A stretch of DNA of 64,000 bases from Robbsia sp. KACC 23696 (GCF_039852015.1 NZ_CP156627.1:434001-498000), one strand, 5' to 3'. Shown: positions 1 to 10,357, counted from the first letter of the stretch. Notes: generated by a model not told the origin, from the sequence alone. Translations and numbers: made by a program.

Positions 1-1
1 G

Positions 2-802
2 CACGTGCCGGCGGCCCCAAGTTTCTGCAGCGCGATGCCGGTGGATCCGGCACGCCTGACGCCGGTACTGATGCGCGCTTTCGGCGGCAAGACCGCGAAC
101 GATCAAAACGCCGTGCAAGACTGGGCGAGCGCCTTGACCCGGCAGCTGGATGCCCCCGCGGCGCTGTGCTGGTATCCGGACGGTGGCCTGTATAGCCCGC
201 TGCTGGTCGCCCACCTGCGCGGCGACGGCCAGACCGGCGCGCCGGACACCGTCGATGCAGCGCTGCAGCATCTGTTCACCGATGCCATCGGCAACAAGAC
301 GCATCCGAGCGATGTCAGCGCGCTGGGCGGCGGCGCGGCCAAGGCCAACGCCAAGGCAAAATCGAGCGCCGACGCGACCGCGCGGCAATGGCAGCGCACG
401 GTGCGCACCGACTTCGGCGGCTTCAACGTCACGCTGGCGCGGCAAGGCGACTGGCTCGCCTTCTCGCCGCGCGGCACCTTGGTGGACAATGCGCTTGCCG
501 TCTGGGCGAAGCAACGGCCGGCGCTCGCCGATACGGTGCCGTCGGACCGACCGATGGCCGAAATGGTCATCACGCCGCGCACGCTCTCCGTGCTGTTGCA
601 ACAGGCCGTGCTCGGCGATCTGCCGCAGCATCAGGAACCGTTGCTCCGCGCGGCCGCGCAAGACCGCCTGCTGCCGCGCATCAAGGCCATCGCGGACTTC
701 CCGCCCGTCGCGTTGATATTGCCGGACAATCTCGCCAACAGCGTTCCTTCTACCCGGACATGGCAACCGATCGAATGGCAAACGCTCAGCGACGCGCATT
801 GA
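2..802 (+). CDS. DUF2138 family protein, YfaA-like (5' truncated by window edge)
   Basis: This is the C-terminal part of a larger protein; the reading frame is open to the left edge, so the true start lies outside the window. About 266 residues are visible, whereas E. coli YfaA is about 560 residues. I recognise it mainly from its place: it is the first member of the conserved gene set yfaA-yfaT-yfaS-yfaQ-yfaP, which continues here in the same order. Its function is unknown in the family; the associated YfaS is a bacterial alpha-2-macroglobulin-like envelope protein, so a periplasmic or membrane-attached role is inferred. Its stop codon lies inside the start region of the next gene, which points to translational coupling. 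Confidence 0.7.
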   Translation, partial: HVPAAPSFCSAMPVDPARLTPVLMRAFGGKTANDQNAVQDWASALTRQLDAPAALCWYPDGGLYSPLLVAHLRGDGQTGAPDTVDAALQHLFTDAIGNKTHPSDVSALGGGAAKANAKAKSSADATARQWQRTVRTDFGGFNVTLARQGDWLAFSPRGTLVDNALAVWAKQRPALADTVPSDRPMAEMVITPRTLSVLLQQAVLGDLPQHQEPLLRAAAQDRLLPRIKAIADFPPVALILPDNLANSVPSTRTWQPIEWQTLSDAH

Positions 803-1503
803 TGCGGACGGCCGCCCGCGCGGGATTGGCCGTCGGCGTGTCTTCCCTGGCGCTCTCACGCAGGGTCTGGGCGCAGGCTGGCACGTCGCACCCGCCCCAT
901 GACACGACAACGGCGGCGGCCGCCGACAGCGACGCGCCTGCTTTGGACAGCGAACAGTCGGCGCGTTTCCGCGCGTGGTTCGTACTGCTGGTCTCGGAGC
1001 AATTGCGTCGCGGCCCGAATCCGCGGTGGTATCACCGAGACTGCGCCGGCCTGGTGCGCTTCGCCGTCGATGAAACACTGCGGCCGCACGACTTTGCCTG
1101 GCGTCGGGCCAATGGCCTGACGACGCGCCGGTTGCCGCCGCCGCTGATCCTGACACCGGCACAGGCCGCCTGGCGCCAGCGCTGGACGCGGCTGGATGGC
1201 TCGCAAGGGGCATTCGTCACGGCGAGCGTGCTGGTGCAGGAAAACAGCGCCCTGGTCTCGCGCGATATCAATATGGCCCGCCCCGGCGATCTGCTGTTCT
1301 ACGACCAGGGCGACGATCAGCATCTGATGATCTGGATGGGCGACTACATCGCTTATCACAACGGCACGCGCCGTGAAGACGACACCGGACTGCGCGCAGT
1401 CGGCGTACAACAATTACTGACATGGAGCGACGTTCGGTGGCAACCACGCATCGACAATCCGAATTTTATCGGCGTGTTTCGCCTTCGTTACCTGACGCGA
1501 TGA
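775..1503 (+). CDS. DUF1175 family secreted protein, YfaT-like
   Basis: Probable exported protein of 242 residues, matching E. coli YfaT in position and type. The N-terminus has a twin-arginine stretch (RRALMR) followed by a hydrophobic segment and an AQA cleavage-like site, so Tat export is possible. The DUF1175 body contains [13 protein letters not shown] and PGDLLFY, with DQHLMIW further on, an arrangement that recalls NlpC/P60-like cysteine-histidine folds; this is an inference. Start choice is open: ATG 775 keeps the twin arginines and overlaps the upstream gene by 28 bases, while ATG 802 overlaps the upstream stop as TGATG and would leave an ordinary Sec signal. The 3' end overlaps the next gene by an ATGA junction. 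Confidence 0.75.
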   Translation: MANAQRRALMRTAARAGLAVGVSSLALSRRVWAQAGTSHPPHDTTTAAAADSDAPALDSEQSARFRAWFVLLVSEQLRRGPNPRWYHRDCAGLVRFAVDETLRPHDFAWRRANGLTTRRLPPPLILTPAQAAWRQRWTRLDGSQGAFVTASVLVQENSALVSRDINMARPGDLLFYDQGDDQHLMIWMGDYIAYHNGTRREDDTGLRAVGVQQLLTWSDVRWQPRIDNPNFIGVFRLRYLTR

Positions 1504-4500
1504 ACCCAGCGACCCCGCTTGTCCCCACCCCGCACTGCCCGCATCGCGCCGCGCCGCTGACGATCGCTGTCGCGCTGGCCATGACGATCGGCTCGGTCGC
1601 ACCGGCCTATGCCGCCGACGACGCCGCCAGCGCGACCACGGCTGCCAGCGAAGCGCAAGATGCCAACGCCTCGCCATCGGCGCAGATGCTGCAGAGCGGC
1701 TATACCGGTCCCGTTCGAGGCGCACCGTTCTTCCTGCTCGCCGACAGCGGCTTCACAAGCAGCCAGACGGCGCGGGTGCGCGTGGAAGGCGATCCCGATG
1801 CCTTCGCGGAATATGGCGGCGTCGATATCGTGCTGTACCAGATTCCGCATCCGCTCGATTTCCTGAAAAAGCAGAAAGACCTGCACCGCATTCAGGTAGA
1901 CGGCAATTACAGCGGTGACGGTCTGCAGAACACCGTCAATTTCCTCTGGGACACCTGGTTCAAGAAGTCCCGCATGGTGTTTCAGCAGATCTTCACCGAG
2001 CGCGCCCGCAGCGCCGTAACCAACGTCGCGCCGGCGATGAAGCAGGCCGCACCGGCGAGCTACGCGACGACGTTCCGCCCATCGCCGCAATACCGGCCGC
2101 TGAAGCAATTGACCCTGCTGCAACGATTCCGCTATCCGATCGCGGACAGCAAACCGATTGCGCCGCCTTCGGATCTCCATCTTGCCGGCAGCAGCAGTGA
2201 CTTTATCGCGCCGCAACAGGGTGACGTCTATGTGCCGCTGGGCAAGTTGCCGCCCGGCCTCTACTTGGTAGAGGCCTATGTCGGCGCGCATCGCGCCACC
2301 ACGCTGGTATTCGTCTCGGACACGGTGGCGGTCAGTAAGACGTCCGGCAAATCCGTATTGGTCTGGGCCGTGCAACGCGACAGCGGGACACCGGTCAAGG
2401 GCGTCGACATCGCCTGGACCGACGGCAACGGCACCTTGCAGACCGGCAGCAGCGGCGCGGACGGTTTTGTCGCGATGGATCGGGCGGTGCCCTCGCGCAG
2501 CTATACGATCGGTCAGGATCAGAAGGGCGGCGTCTTCGTATCGGAAAACTTCTATTACGACAGCGAGATCTACAACAGCAAGCTCTATCTGTTCACCGAC
2601 CGGCCCCTGTATAAGCCGGGTGACACGGTGCGGATGAAGCTGTACGGCCGCGCCTTCGACGACGCGCGCCATTCGCATCCGGTGGACGCGGCCCGCACAC
2701 AGGTCCAACTGATCGACCCGGCCGGCAATGTGCTGGTTTCGCAGCCCTTGTCGATCGACGCGAGTACCGGCGGCGACACGTCGATCACGCTCCCCGCGAA
2801 TGCCTACCCGGGCGGTTACACGCTGCAATTCGCCTACGCGGGCGCGCAATACAGCGCGATGTTCCGCGTCGCCGATTACGCAAAGCCGGCATTCGACGTG
2901 GCGATTCATCTGGATCGGACCTTCGTTGTCGGCGAAACGCTGAGCGGCAGCGTGGCCTTGCATTATCCGGACGGCTCGCCGCTGAAGAATGCGACAGTCG
3001 CGCTCGACGTCAAGCGACAAGCACTGGCGGCCAGCAATGGCGACAGTGCTTACGGCAATACCTTCCCGCGCCAGTTGCTGTCGAAAAGCTATAAGGCCGA
3101 CAGTCAAGGCGTCGTACATTTCACGTTGCCGGCAGCGGCCGTGGCAAGCCGTTACTTCCTGCAAGCCGTCGCCAGCGACCACGGCGTCTTCCCGGTCAGC
3201 GCAAACCAGGAAACGCTGGTCCAGCCCGCCGATACGGCAACGTCCGCCACGACAAACGCGACCCCGTCCGCTAGCGGACCGGCACCCAACCCTACCCAAG
3301 CGAATCGATCGGCGCCGCCCGCATCGACGCAACAGGCGCAGCCCGCGCTGCAAGGCGCCATCGGCTTGCGTTTCGACAAGCCCAAGTATCAGGTGGGCGA
3401 CATCGCGCATCTCGCGATCACGCTGCCGGATGCCGTTGACGACGCCTTGCTGACGCTGGAGCGCGATAAGGTCGAGGCGCGCGCGCTGCTGCGCCAAGGC
3501 GCCGACTGGCTGACATTGCGGCGCGTCGATGGCACGCATTGGCAGGCCGACATTCCGGTCAAGGAAAGCTATGGCCCGAATATCACGTTCTCGCTGCTGT
3601 ACGTGAAGCAAGGCGATTTCAATTTCCAGAATGCCGGACTGCAAGTGGTCGTCCCGTCAGTTGATGTCGCGATCCGCACGGACAAACGGGACTATCAACC
3701 GGGCGACAAGGTGACCGTCGACTTGACGACGCGCGTGTCGGGCAAACCGGTCAGCGCGATCGTCAGTGCCGCCGTCGTCGACGAAATGGTGTTCACGCTG
3801 CAACCGGAAGTCGCGCCGTCAATCTTCGATTTCTTCTACCATCCGCGGCGCGACAATGTGCGGACCACGGCGAGCCTGACGTTCTACGGCTATGACCTGG
3901 CCTGGGCGCCGAATGTCGCCAACAGCGCGAAGTTCGATTACAACCAGCGCGCCTTCAAGGTCTTGACGCGGCCGCGTCGTGAGAATATCGATACCGCCGC
4001 CTGGCAACCTACCTTGCACACCGGCGCCGACGGCAAGGTCAGCTTCAGCTTCATCATGCCGGACTCGCTGTCGCGCTGGCGGATCACCGCGCGCGGCATG
4101 ACGTCCGAAGGCGTGGTGGGACAGCAGACCGCCTCGGTCACGTCGAGCAAGCCGGTCTATCTCCGATGGAGCGGCCCCACGCACTGGCGGGCCGGCGATG
4201 CGCCCCATGTCGGGCTGCTGGTGGTGAATCACACCACGGCGCCCGTGTCGGCGCAGTTGCATATCGGCGGCTTGGATGCGGGTCGACCCGCGACGAACGC
4301 GGCCGCCACGGCGAATCCGAGCGTCACGGCAAGCGGTGTCGGCGCGGCAGCGGCAAGCGCGGCAACGGTCGCCTCGAACGCGGCCAGTGCACCGACCGCC
4401 GCAAGTACTGCAACCGCGGCAACTGCTTTAGCTGCTTCACCCGCCACAAATAGGGCTAGCGCGGTAGCGACGGCATCGAGCGCTTCCACTGTCGGGGCGA

Positions 4501-6389
4501 CCGGTGTGGCCAACGCCGGGGGGAATCTCGGTGCGACGGCCCTCGACCGGACCGTCACGCTGCGGCCCGGCGAGAACTACCTGGATCTGCCGTTCACGGC
4601 CAGCCACGACACGGTTGTCGACTTGCAACTCAAGGACGGCCAACGCATGCTCGATCGTCTTCACGTGCCTTTGCAGGTCGATCCGCCCGGCTGGAACGCG
4701 CCGGACAGCGTCGTCGTGCATCCCGCAGATCCGTTGACGCTTCCCGCCGATGCCAGCGCAATCACCCTGCGTCCGGTGTCCAGCGCGAATCAAGCCTTCC
4801 GGTCCGTATTGGACAGCTTGATCGCGACGCCCTCCGGCAGTGCCGAACAAACCGCCAGCCAGATGATCTCGCTGACGATGGCACTCGACGCGCTTTCCGG
4901 ATCGGGCAGCGGCGCACGCGACGATGCCGACACGGCAGTTCGCAACCGCTTGGTGGCGGCGCTGGAAACCGCGCGAGGCCGCCTGATGTCCCTGGCCGGT
5001 CCCGATGCGGACTTCGCCTGGTGGGGTGACCAGACCAAGGCGGATCCGATGCTGACCGCCTACGTCTACTATGCGGACTGGCGCGCGACGCAGCGTCTGC
5101 ATATCGCGACCTCGCCTGATCACTGGCAGCGGGTGTTCGACACGTATCAGCGTGAGGGCAAGACGCTGCCCTTGTTGCACCGCGCCCTGGCGATCTGGTT
5201 GATGCAGCAGATGCAATTGCCGGTGAAGACCTTGCTCGCCGGCCTGCAGAACGACATCGTCCGCGCCACGCCCCAGACCGCCGCCGTACCGGGCGACGAC
5301 GATCGGCGACGCAGCGTGCTGATGAATACCGCATCGCAGGGCAGCAACAACGACCTGACGCTGCTGCTCTTCCGCGATATCCGGGCGCATGCCGGGCGCA
5401 ACGACGCCGGTGCGGCGCTGCCGTCGGCAATCGGCACGCAGATGGACAATGCCGCGCGCACCTTGTCCGCCAGTCCGAACCCGGTATTGGCCTCGCTCGC
5501 GCTCGGTCTGAGCGGCGATGACACGCGCGATGGCGACGCGCTGGCGAAACGTCTGCCCGCGCTGTTGGGTCGGCTCGACAACGGCACGCCGACGTTCGAC
5601 CGTGCGATGGCACTGCTTGCCTTGGAGAACGCCGCAAAGCGGAAGGAGACGGCACCGATCGCGACACGCGATCTTGGCCTGGCCGCTCCCTGGCACTTTG
5701 TCGACGACGCCGTGGGTGGCAACTGGCAATGGCGCGGCGACGCGGCGCACCTGGTGCCGACGGCGCTGACGTTCGCGCGTGTGCCCGATCCGGCCACGTT
5801 GCTGCGCATCGATTTCCGGGCCGCGGCGGCGGAACAGTCGACGCTCCCGGTGAAGCTGACGCGCACCGTGTATCAACTGACGGCCGGCGATAAGCCGGGC
5901 CTGTTCTCCGCATCGAAGAGCGGCTCCGTATTCGATGCCAACGGACTCTATGTCGACGAAATCACGCTGACGCCAAGCGATGCGAAGCGCGTCTTCCGGG
6001 AAGGGGTGATCGAGGTGCCGCTGCCGAGCGGGGCGTCGAACGAATCGCAACGCTACGGCTTCGAAGTGGATGGACTGCCGGACCTCAAAGCCAAATCGTC
6101 GAGCACGCATGGCGACAGCGACAATGGCCTCGACGACGCACCGGTGAACGACGACGGCACGCCGATGTTGAACAGTCTCGGCGTGTTGAGCCAGGACAAA
6201 ATCGAGGCGCGCGACGGGTATTACCTCGTGCCGGTGTCTCGCCTTCAGGGCAAGATCGTCATCCGGCACTTGCTGCGGTTTGGCCAGGCGGGGCGCTTCG
6301 TCATGCCGGCCGCGCGCTACTACCGCGTTTATGATCCGGCCAGCAAAGCGTATGACGCCGCAGGCGCCACGGCATGGACGATTCAATGA
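1500..6389 (+). CDS. yfaS: Alpha-2-macroglobulin family protein, YfaS-like, without thioester cysteine
   Basis: Large envelope protein of 1629 residues. The family traps or blocks proteases; this member belongs to the periplasmic YfaS branch. The N-terminus is a Sec signal with cleavage near AYA|AD. The body shows repeated MG domains (for example [20 protein letters not shown] and [10 protein letters not shown]) and the A2M central motif [19 protein letters not shown]. Where thioester-bearing homologues have CxEQ, this protein reads GSAEQTASQ with Ser1114 in place of the cysteine, so no thioester can form; this is usual for the YfaS branch. An Ala/Thr/Ser-rich low-complexity stretch occupies about residues 925-1010. 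ATG 1500 is chosen because it overlaps the upstream stop as ATGA. The next gene starts inside its stop codon in the same way. Confidence 0.9.
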   Translation: MNPATPLVPTPHCPHRAAPLTIAVALAMTIGSVAPAYAADDAASATTAASEAQDANASPSAQMLQSGYTGPVRGAPFFLLADSGFTSSQTARVRVEGDPDAFAEYGGVDIVLYQIPHPLDFLKKQKDLHRIQVDGNYSGDGLQNTVNFLWDTWFKKSRMVFQQIFTERARSAVTNVAPAMKQAAPASYATTFRPSPQYRPLKQLTLLQRFRYPIADSKPIAPPSDLHLAGSSSDFIAPQQGDVYVPLGKLPPGLYLVEAYVGAHRATTLVFVSDTVAVSKTSGKSVLVWAVQRDSGTPVKGVDIAWTDGNGTLQTGSSGADGFVAMDRAVPSRSYTIGQDQKGGVFVSENFYYDSEIYNSKLYLFTDRPLYKPGDTVRMKLYGRAFDDARHSHPVDAARTQVQLIDPAGNVLVSQPLSIDASTGGDTSITLPANAYPGGYTLQFAYAGAQYSAMFRVADYAKPAFDVAIHLDRTFVVGETLSGSVALHYPDGSPLKNATVALDVKRQALAASNGDSAYGNTFPRQLLSKSYKADSQGVVHFTLPAAAVASRYFLQAVASDHGVFPVSANQETLVQPADTATSATTNATPSASGPAPNPTQANRSAPPASTQQAQPALQGAIGLRFDKPKYQVGDIAHLAITLPDAVDDALLTLERDKVEARALLRQGADWLTLRRVDGTHWQADIPVKESYGPNITFSLLYVKQGDFNFQNAGLQVVVPSVDVAIRTDKRDYQPGDKVTVDLTTRVSGKPVSAIVSAAVVDEMVFTLQPEVAPSIFDFFYHPRRDNVRTTASLTFYGYDLAWAPNVANSAKFDYNQRAFKVLTRPRRENIDTAAWQPTLHTGADGKVSFSFIMPDSLSRWRITARGMTSEGVVGQQTASVTSSKPVYLRWSGPTHWRAGDAPHVGLLVVNHTTAPVSAQLHIGGLDAGRPATNAAATANPSVTASGVGAAAASAATVASNAASAPTAASTATAATALAASPATNRASAVATASSASTVGATGVANAGGNLGATALDRTVTLRPGENYLDLPFTASHDTVVDLQLKDGQRMLDRLHVPLQVDPPGWNAPDSVVVHPADPLTLPADASAITLRPVSSANQAFRSVLDSLIATPSGSAEQTASQMISLTMALDALSGSGSGARDDADTAVRNRLVAALETARGRLMSLAGPDADFAWWGDQTKADPMLTAYVYYADWRATQRLHIATSPDHWQRVFDTYQREGKTLPLLHRALAIWLMQQMQLPVKTLLAGLQNDIVRATPQTAAVPGDDDRRRSVLMNTASQGSNNDLTLLLFRDIRAHAGRNDAGAALPSAIGTQMDNAARTLSASPNPVLASLALGLSGDDTRDGDALAKRLPALLGRLDNGTPTFDRAMALLALENAAKRKETAPIATRDLGLAAPWHFVDDAVGGNWQWRGDAAHLVPTALTFARVPDPATLLRIDFRAAAAEQSTLPVKLTRTVYQLTAGDKPGLFSASKSGSVFDANGLYVDEITLTPSDAKRVFREGVIEVPLPSGASNESQRYGFEVDGLPDLKAKSSSTHGDSDNGLDDAPVNDDGTPMLNSLGVLSQDKIEARDGYYLVPVSRLQGKIVIRHLLRFGQAGRFVMPAARYYRVYDPASKAYDAAGATAWTIQ

Positions 6390-6823
6390 GCGCCTATTCG
6401 CCGATAACGCAGACGACAGGCGCGCGCGCGGCGGCACATACGGTGACGCTGCTGGCCGCCCTATTGGGCTGCGGCGTCGGCGTACCGGCAGAAGCGCATA
6501 TCGGTGTCGGACCCGCGCATTGCACGCCGTTGCCCGGCGCGCAGACCTGGCTCGATCGCCATATCGCGCTCTGGGACCCGGTGCTATCGCAGGAGCGCGG
6601 CTATCAGCGTCCGGACCGTGTCACCGTCTGTGTGTTGGAAGGATCCCTACCGTTTGCCGACAATCGCACGAACCGTGTCTATGTCCGAGGCCTCGATTCG
6701 ACGAACGACCAGATCACGTTGGCACACGAATACGTGCATATCGCGTTTCAACATTTTCCCAGCGGTCACGATGAACGATACGTCGAACGTACCGCGCGAC
6801 GCTTGATCGCCACTCATCCATGA
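6386..6823 (+). CDS. Short DUF2300-like secreted protein with HExxH motif (YfaQ position)
   Basis: A 145-residue exported protein in the place of yfaQ. The N-terminus has a hydrophobic segment ending VPAEA, a probable signal peptide. The mature part contains [19 protein letters not shown], that is an HExxH zinc-site motif with an acidic DERYVE stretch about 14 residues later, as in zinc metalloproteases. E. coli YfaQ is about 550 residues, so this is a compact version that seems to keep only the region with the HExxH. It could be a peptidase or an inactive relative acting with the macroglobulin. The start ATG 6386 overlaps the yfaS stop as ATGA, and its own stop overlaps the next start as ATGA. 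Confidence 0.6.
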   Translation: MSAYSPITQTTGARAAAHTVTLLAALLGCGVGVPAEAHIGVGPAHCTPLPGAQTWLDRHIALWDPVLSQERGYQRPDRVTVCVLEGSLPFADNRTNRVYVRGLDSTNDQITLAHEYVHIAFQHFPSGHDERYVERTARRLIATHP

Positions 6824-7707
6824 ACCCTTCCCGTTCCGCTTCCTTCCGTCTGCTTGCCTTGCGGCGCTGCCGCCTGACGACGACGCTGCTCTGCATGGCA
6901 CTGCTGCCCGCGTCGACGACATGGGCCGCCGATGACAGCACCGCCGCCGGCATCACGCTCGATTCGCCGACATCGGGCTGGCGTAACAGCGCACTCGACA
7001 ACAATGCGCAGAACTTCATGCAGGACGTGCACTACCCGTCGTCCGATGTGAATACGCGCGCCGGGCAAAGTCGGCTGGCGACCATTGCCGGGCAGATCCG
7101 CCTCGCGCCGAAGGCGAAAAACAGCGATTCCGACAATTCTGGTAACGCGGGCCAGGCACCGCACACCTTGATCGTGAACGGCATCGATATGCCTTTGAAG
7201 GTCGACGACAGCGGCAACTTTTCACGCCCCTGGGTCTTCGGTCCCGGCGCGAACAATGTCGAGATTCGCAGTCCGGACGGCAAGCAGGACGCCCGCGCGC
7301 AATTCTACGAAGCCAATCCCAATCAAACGCCGGCCAAGATCCGCGTCATTCTGGGATGGAGCACCGATCAGACCGACCTCGATTTGCATGTGATCACGCC
7401 GAGCGGCGAGCACTGCTGGTACGGCAATCGCAGCTTGTCGGATGGCGGCGCGCTGGATGTCGACGTCACCGACGGCTATGGTCCGGAGATATTCGAGACG
7501 CCGGTGGCGCAGCACGGACGCTATTTCGTCTACGTCAATTACTACGGCGGCAGCGGCGCTTCGGCGGACGGCAAACCGGCGGTGATCACCGTCGCGCATG
7601 TGACGGTGATCACGAATGAGAACACCGTCGATGAAAAAAAGCAGACCTTCGTCGTGCCGATGCGCCGCCCTGGCGAGCTGACGCTGGTATCCAGCTTCAC
7701 CTACTGA
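6820..7707 (+). CDS. yfaP: DUF2135 family secreted protein, YfaP-like
   Basis: Exported protein of 295 residues, last gene of the yfaA-T-S-Q-P type operon. A signal peptide with cleavage near TWAADD precedes a linker and a C-terminal DUF2135 domain (about residues 175-290) with the family signature [19 protein letters not shown], followed by [15 protein letters not shown]. The internal acidic residues recall metal-binding loops, but the family function is not known. It overlaps the preceding gene by ATGA, so all five genes of the block are translationally linked. About 25 bases after the stop lies a small GC-rich inverted repeat that may serve as terminator between the convergent genes. Confidence 0.85.
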   Translation: MNPSRSASFRLLALRRCRLTTTLLCMALLPASTTWAADDSTAAGITLDSPTSGWRNSALDNNAQNFMQDVHYPSSDVNTRAGQSRLATIAGQIRLAPKAKNSDSDNSGNAGQAPHTLIVNGIDMPLKVDDSGNFSRPWVFGPGANNVEIRSPDGKQDARAQFYEANPNQTPAKIRVILGWSTDQTDLDLHVITPSGEHCWYGNRSLSDGGALDVDVTDGYGPEIFETPVAQHGRYFVYVNYYGGSGASADGKPAVITVAHVTVITNENTVDEKKQTFVVPMRRPGELTLVSSFTY

Positions 7708-7731
7708 CGACTGCCGCTGGGGGGTTAGGGA

Positions 7732-7748
7732 AGCGCCGTCAAGGCGCT
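7732..7748. terminator. Small inverted repeat between convergent genes
   Basis: AGCGCC, five-base loop GTCAA, GGCGCT. It sits between the convergent yfaP-like gene and the lysine-rich protein gene. There is no clear T-run, so terminator function is only a suggestion. Confidence 0.3.
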
Positions 7749-7757
7749 CGCCGATCC

Positions 7758-8285
7758 TCAGGCGCCGGTTTGGGCCGGACGGCCGGTCTTGACCGCTTCC
7801 AAGGCCTTTACCGCCTCGACCAGTTCGGCGGCCGGCATCGCGGCCAGCGCCGCCAGCCCGGCGCGCAACAGTTCGCTCTTTCGTACCGCCACGCCAGCAT
7901 CCAGGCATTGCTGCTTCAACGTCGCCAACTTTGCGTATTCCGACTTCGGCATCGTGAAGCTGTCGCGAACGACTTTTTCCTTCTTTGCCCGTTTCGCCTT
8001 CGTCGTCGCCTCGGTCGCCGCTTCCGCGAGCGCTTCTACCGATGCCGCCTTTCCATCCTTGACCTTCGACTTCGGCGCCGGCTTGGCCTGCGTTTCAGCA
8101 GCCTTCGGCGCTTTTGCTGGCACCTTCGTCGCGCCCTTTGTCGGCGCTTTCGTCGCCCCCTTAGTCGGCGCCGCCTTCAGCGCTTTTTTCGGAGCAGCCT
8201 TTTTTGCGGCCGCCTTTTTCGTCGGGATCGGGCTGGTCGGATCGATGTCGCTGGGCGTCTCAGCAGTTTTATTGACAGGCGTCAT
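7758..8285 (-). CDS. Lysine/alanine-rich (histone H1-like) DNA-binding protein
   Basis: A 175-residue basic protein. About residues 1-95 are low-complexity Lys/Ala/Pro with repeated KAAPKK and PTKGATK units, like bacterial histone H1-like tails. The C-terminal part (about 105-150) reads RDSFTMPKSEYAKLATLK, then VAVRKSELLRAGL, a beta-strand plus two-helix pattern like ribbon-helix-helix DNA-binding domains; this family is common in Burkholderia and Ralstonia. A nucleoid-associated or regulatory role is inferred. ATG 8285 is preferred; a TTG two codons upstream is possible. Its upstream region contains a DnaA-box-like sequence. Confidence 0.6.
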   Translation of the reverse strand: MTPVNKTAETPSDIDPTSPIPTKKAAAKKAAPKKALKAAPTKGATKAPTKGATKVPAKAPKAAETQAKPAPKSKVKDGKAASVEALAEAATEATTKAKRAKKEKVVRDSFTMPKSEYAKLATLKQQCLDAGVAVRKSELLRAGLAALAAMPAAELVEAVKALEAVKTGRPAQTGA

Positions 8286-8527
8286 GTTCAAAGTCTCATT
8301 AAACGATATAAACAGTATATACGGTTTTTACGAAGATCCAACCCCGAAAAGTTATCCACAATTTCTGTTGGCAAGGGTGTGGGTAAATACCCAACAAGCC
8401 CGCTAAGTGATTGAGCGCTCGGGTAATCCGCAGTCCGCCATCGGCGCGTCAAAAAAACAGGCGAAACCTCTCCGCAGCAATAATTGCCGTATCATTGTTT
8501 TCTCAAAAAACAATATTGGAGATTGGA
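8286..8527. promoter_or_regulatory. Divergent intergenic region with DnaA-box-like sequences and a hairpin
   Basis: This AT-richer gap separates the lysine-rich protein gene from the substrate-binding protein gene. It holds TTATCCACA at 8352-8360, identical to the consensus DnaA box, and TGTGGGTAA at 8378-8386, which is the complement of the box with one mismatch. At 8494-8514 there is an inverted repeat ATTGTTTT/AAAACAAT with a five-base loop, just upstream of the GGAG ribosome-binding site of the next gene. Function of either element is not shown by the sequence. Confidence 0.35.
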
Positions 8528-9445
8528 ATGCTGCGATTGGCCTCCCCTGCAAGCAAGCAGTCGGCGCGCGCTGCCGACCTGGCTGTCGCCCCCCTCACGT
8601 TTTCCCCGGCCGCACGGCTGTTTAATCGACGTGCCCGTGCCGTGCTGTGCGCCGTCGCCCTCTCGGGTCTGAGCGTGAGCATGGCGTACGCGCAAACGGC
8701 CGAGCCTGCGACGGCGGCGGCAGACGACGCCGCGCCCACCACGCTGCACGTCCTGACGTCCGGCGGTTTCACCGCAGCGTATACAGCGCTCGGCCCGTCC
8801 TTTACGCAGAATAGCGGCGTGGCCTTGGACACGATCCTCGGGCCGTCGATGGGCGCCACCCCGCAGGCCATTCCGCAACGCCTTGCGCGCCACGAGCCGG
8901 CCGACGTCGTCATCATGGTCGGATATGCGCTCGACGACCTGATCAAGAAAGGACTGATCGTCCCGGGCTCGCGCGTCGAGCTGGGGGATTCGCGCATCGG
9001 ACTGGTCGTCCGCGAAGGGGCACCGTCGCCGGACATCTCCACCGAGCCGAAACTGAAGGCGACGTTGCTGCACGCGAAGTCGATCGCGTATTCCGACAGC
9101 GCCAGCGGTGTCTATATTCGGGATGAGCTGTTCAAGAAGCTCGGCATCGCGGATCAAGTCGCCGGCAAAGCGACGATGATCCCGCGCACGCCGGTGGCGG
9201 AATCCGTCGCTGCCGGCAAGTATCAACTGGGCTTCCAACAGGTGGCCGAACTGCTGCCGGTCAAGGGCGTGACTTTCGTCGGCCGTATTCCCGAAAAAGA
9301 CCAGTCGGTGACCCGGTATGCCGCCGCCATTCCGCGCGAGTCGGCACATCCGGTGGAAGCACGCGCCTTGCTAGCCTATCTGGCCTCCCCGGAAGCCCAG
9401 CCGGTGATCCGCAAGACCGGCATGGATGCGGTCACCGGACAGTAA
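8528..9445 (+). CDS. Standalone periplasmic substrate-binding protein, molybdate-type (ModA-like)
   Basis: A 305-residue exported solute-binding protein. A long n-region and hydrophobic segment end at AYA|Q around residue 55. The mature domain begins TLHVLTSGGFTAAYTALGPSF and continues with the type II binding-protein pattern (ADVVIMVGYALDDLIKKG, YSDSASGVYIRDELFKKLGI), typical of extracellular molybdenum/sulfate-type binding proteins. No cognate permease or ATPase gene lies nearby, so it may feed a distant transporter or act as a sensor. The ligand is unknown. ATG 8528 is supported by GGAG at 8518-8521. It converges on a LysR gene. Confidence 0.7.
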   Translation: MLRLASPASKQSARAADLAVAPLTFSPAARLFNRRARAVLCAVALSGLSVSMAYAQTAEPATAAADDAAPTTLHVLTSGGFTAAYTALGPSFTQNSGVALDTILGPSMGATPQAIPQRLARHEPADVVIMVGYALDDLIKKGLIVPGSRVELGDSRIGLVVREGAPSPDISTEPKLKATLLHAKSIAYSDSASGVYIRDELFKKLGIADQVAGKATMIPRTPVAESVAAGKYQLGFQQVAELLPVKGVTFVGRIPEKDQSVTRYAAAIPRESAHPVEARALLAYLASPEAQPVIRKTGMDAVTGQ

Positions 9446-9464
9446 GTAATCGACGCCGGCTCGC

Positions 9465-10355
9465 TCAAGGCGATGCCGGCTGTCGCGCCTGCGTTTCCAG
9501 CCACTGACAGAACTGAACGACGAGCGGTGCGTCCGCCACCTCGCGGCGGGCGACCCACCAATAGCCCCGCGCATCCAGACAGGGTCCGTCGAGGGGCGCT
9601 ACCAGGCGCCCCGAGGCCAGCTCGTCGTCGATCAAGGGCAACGGCCCCAGCGCCACGCCCAGGCCATCGACGGCCGCCTGCAGTGTCAGATAGAAATGAT
9701 CGAAGGACTGTCGTTTGCGGCCTTTCGTCTTCGCCCCCGCCGCATTGAGCCAATGCAACCAGGCGTCCGGGCGCGTATCGGAATGCAGCAGCACATGTTT
9801 GGCGAGGTCGTCCGCCGTGCGAATCGGATAACGGTCCAATAACGCCGGACTACAGACCGGTAGCTCGCGCTCCTCCAGAAAATACCCGCTCGCACAGTTC
9901 GGCCAGTGCGCCGGCCCCCGACGCACGGCGACATCGAAGTCGTCGAGCCGGTCCACGGAGGCGTTCGACGTCGCCAGACGAAGTTCGACATTCGGCACCA
10001 TGCGCTGGAATTGCGACAGGCGCGGCAGGAGCCACTTCATCGCGAAGGTCGGCAGCGCATTCACCCGCAGGACATGCACGACGCCGGTATCGCGCAGGCG
10101 ATCCGTCGCCGTGGCGATATCGTCGAACGCCGCCTTGACCGCCGACAGGTAGTCTCGACCGGCGTCGGTCAAGCGTACGCGCTTGCCGTGGCGATGAAAG
10201 ACCGGCACGCCAATCCAGCTCTCGAAGGCGGCCACCTGCCGACTTATCGCACCATGAGTCACATGGAGCTCGGTCGCCGCAGCGGTGAAACTATCGTGGC
10301 GGGCGGCAGCTTCAAAGGCCCGTAGCGCATGGAAGGGCGGGAGTCGTCGGTTCAT
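9465..10355 (-). CDS. LysR-family regulator, GcvA-like
   Basis: A 296-residue LysR-type transcription factor. The N-terminal winged helix is typical of the GcvA group (LPPFHALRAFEAAARHDSF, then GAISRQVAAFESWIG), followed by the periplasmic-binding-like effector domain. It is divergent from a split chromate transporter. A perfect inverted repeat TTGTGA-N7-TCACAA lies immediately before its start and fits a LysR autoregulation/target site, so the chromate transporter genes are the likeliest targets. The convergent substrate-binding protein gene is a second possibility. Confidence 0.85.
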   Translation of the reverse strand: MNRRLPPFHALRAFEAAARHDSFTAAATELHVTHGAISRQVAAFESWIGVPVFHRHGKRVRLTDAGRDYLSAVKAAFDDIATATDRLRDTGVVHVLRVNALPTFAMKWLLPRLSQFQRMVPNVELRLATSNASVDRLDDFDVAVRRGPAHWPNCASGYFLEERELPVCSPALLDRYPIRTADDLAKHVLLHSDTRPDAWLHWLNAAGAKTKGRKRQSFDHFYLTLQAAVDGLGVALGPLPLIDDELASGRLVAPLDGPCLDARGYWWVARREVADAPLVVQFCQWLETQARQPASP

Positions 10356-10357
10356 GC

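Noticed and set aside
1488..3644. 718-codon minus-strand frame
   Set aside because: Antisense to the alpha-2-macroglobulin gene; long frames on the opposite strand are expected in high-GC DNA and the translation is Arg/Gly-rich without domains.
4437..6437. 666-codon minus-strand frame
   Set aside because: Antisense to the same gene; no domain, signal peptide or ribosome-binding site.
8352..8386. Chromosomal origin of replication
   Set aside because: Only two DnaA-like boxes and no dnaA/dnaN/parAB neighbours.
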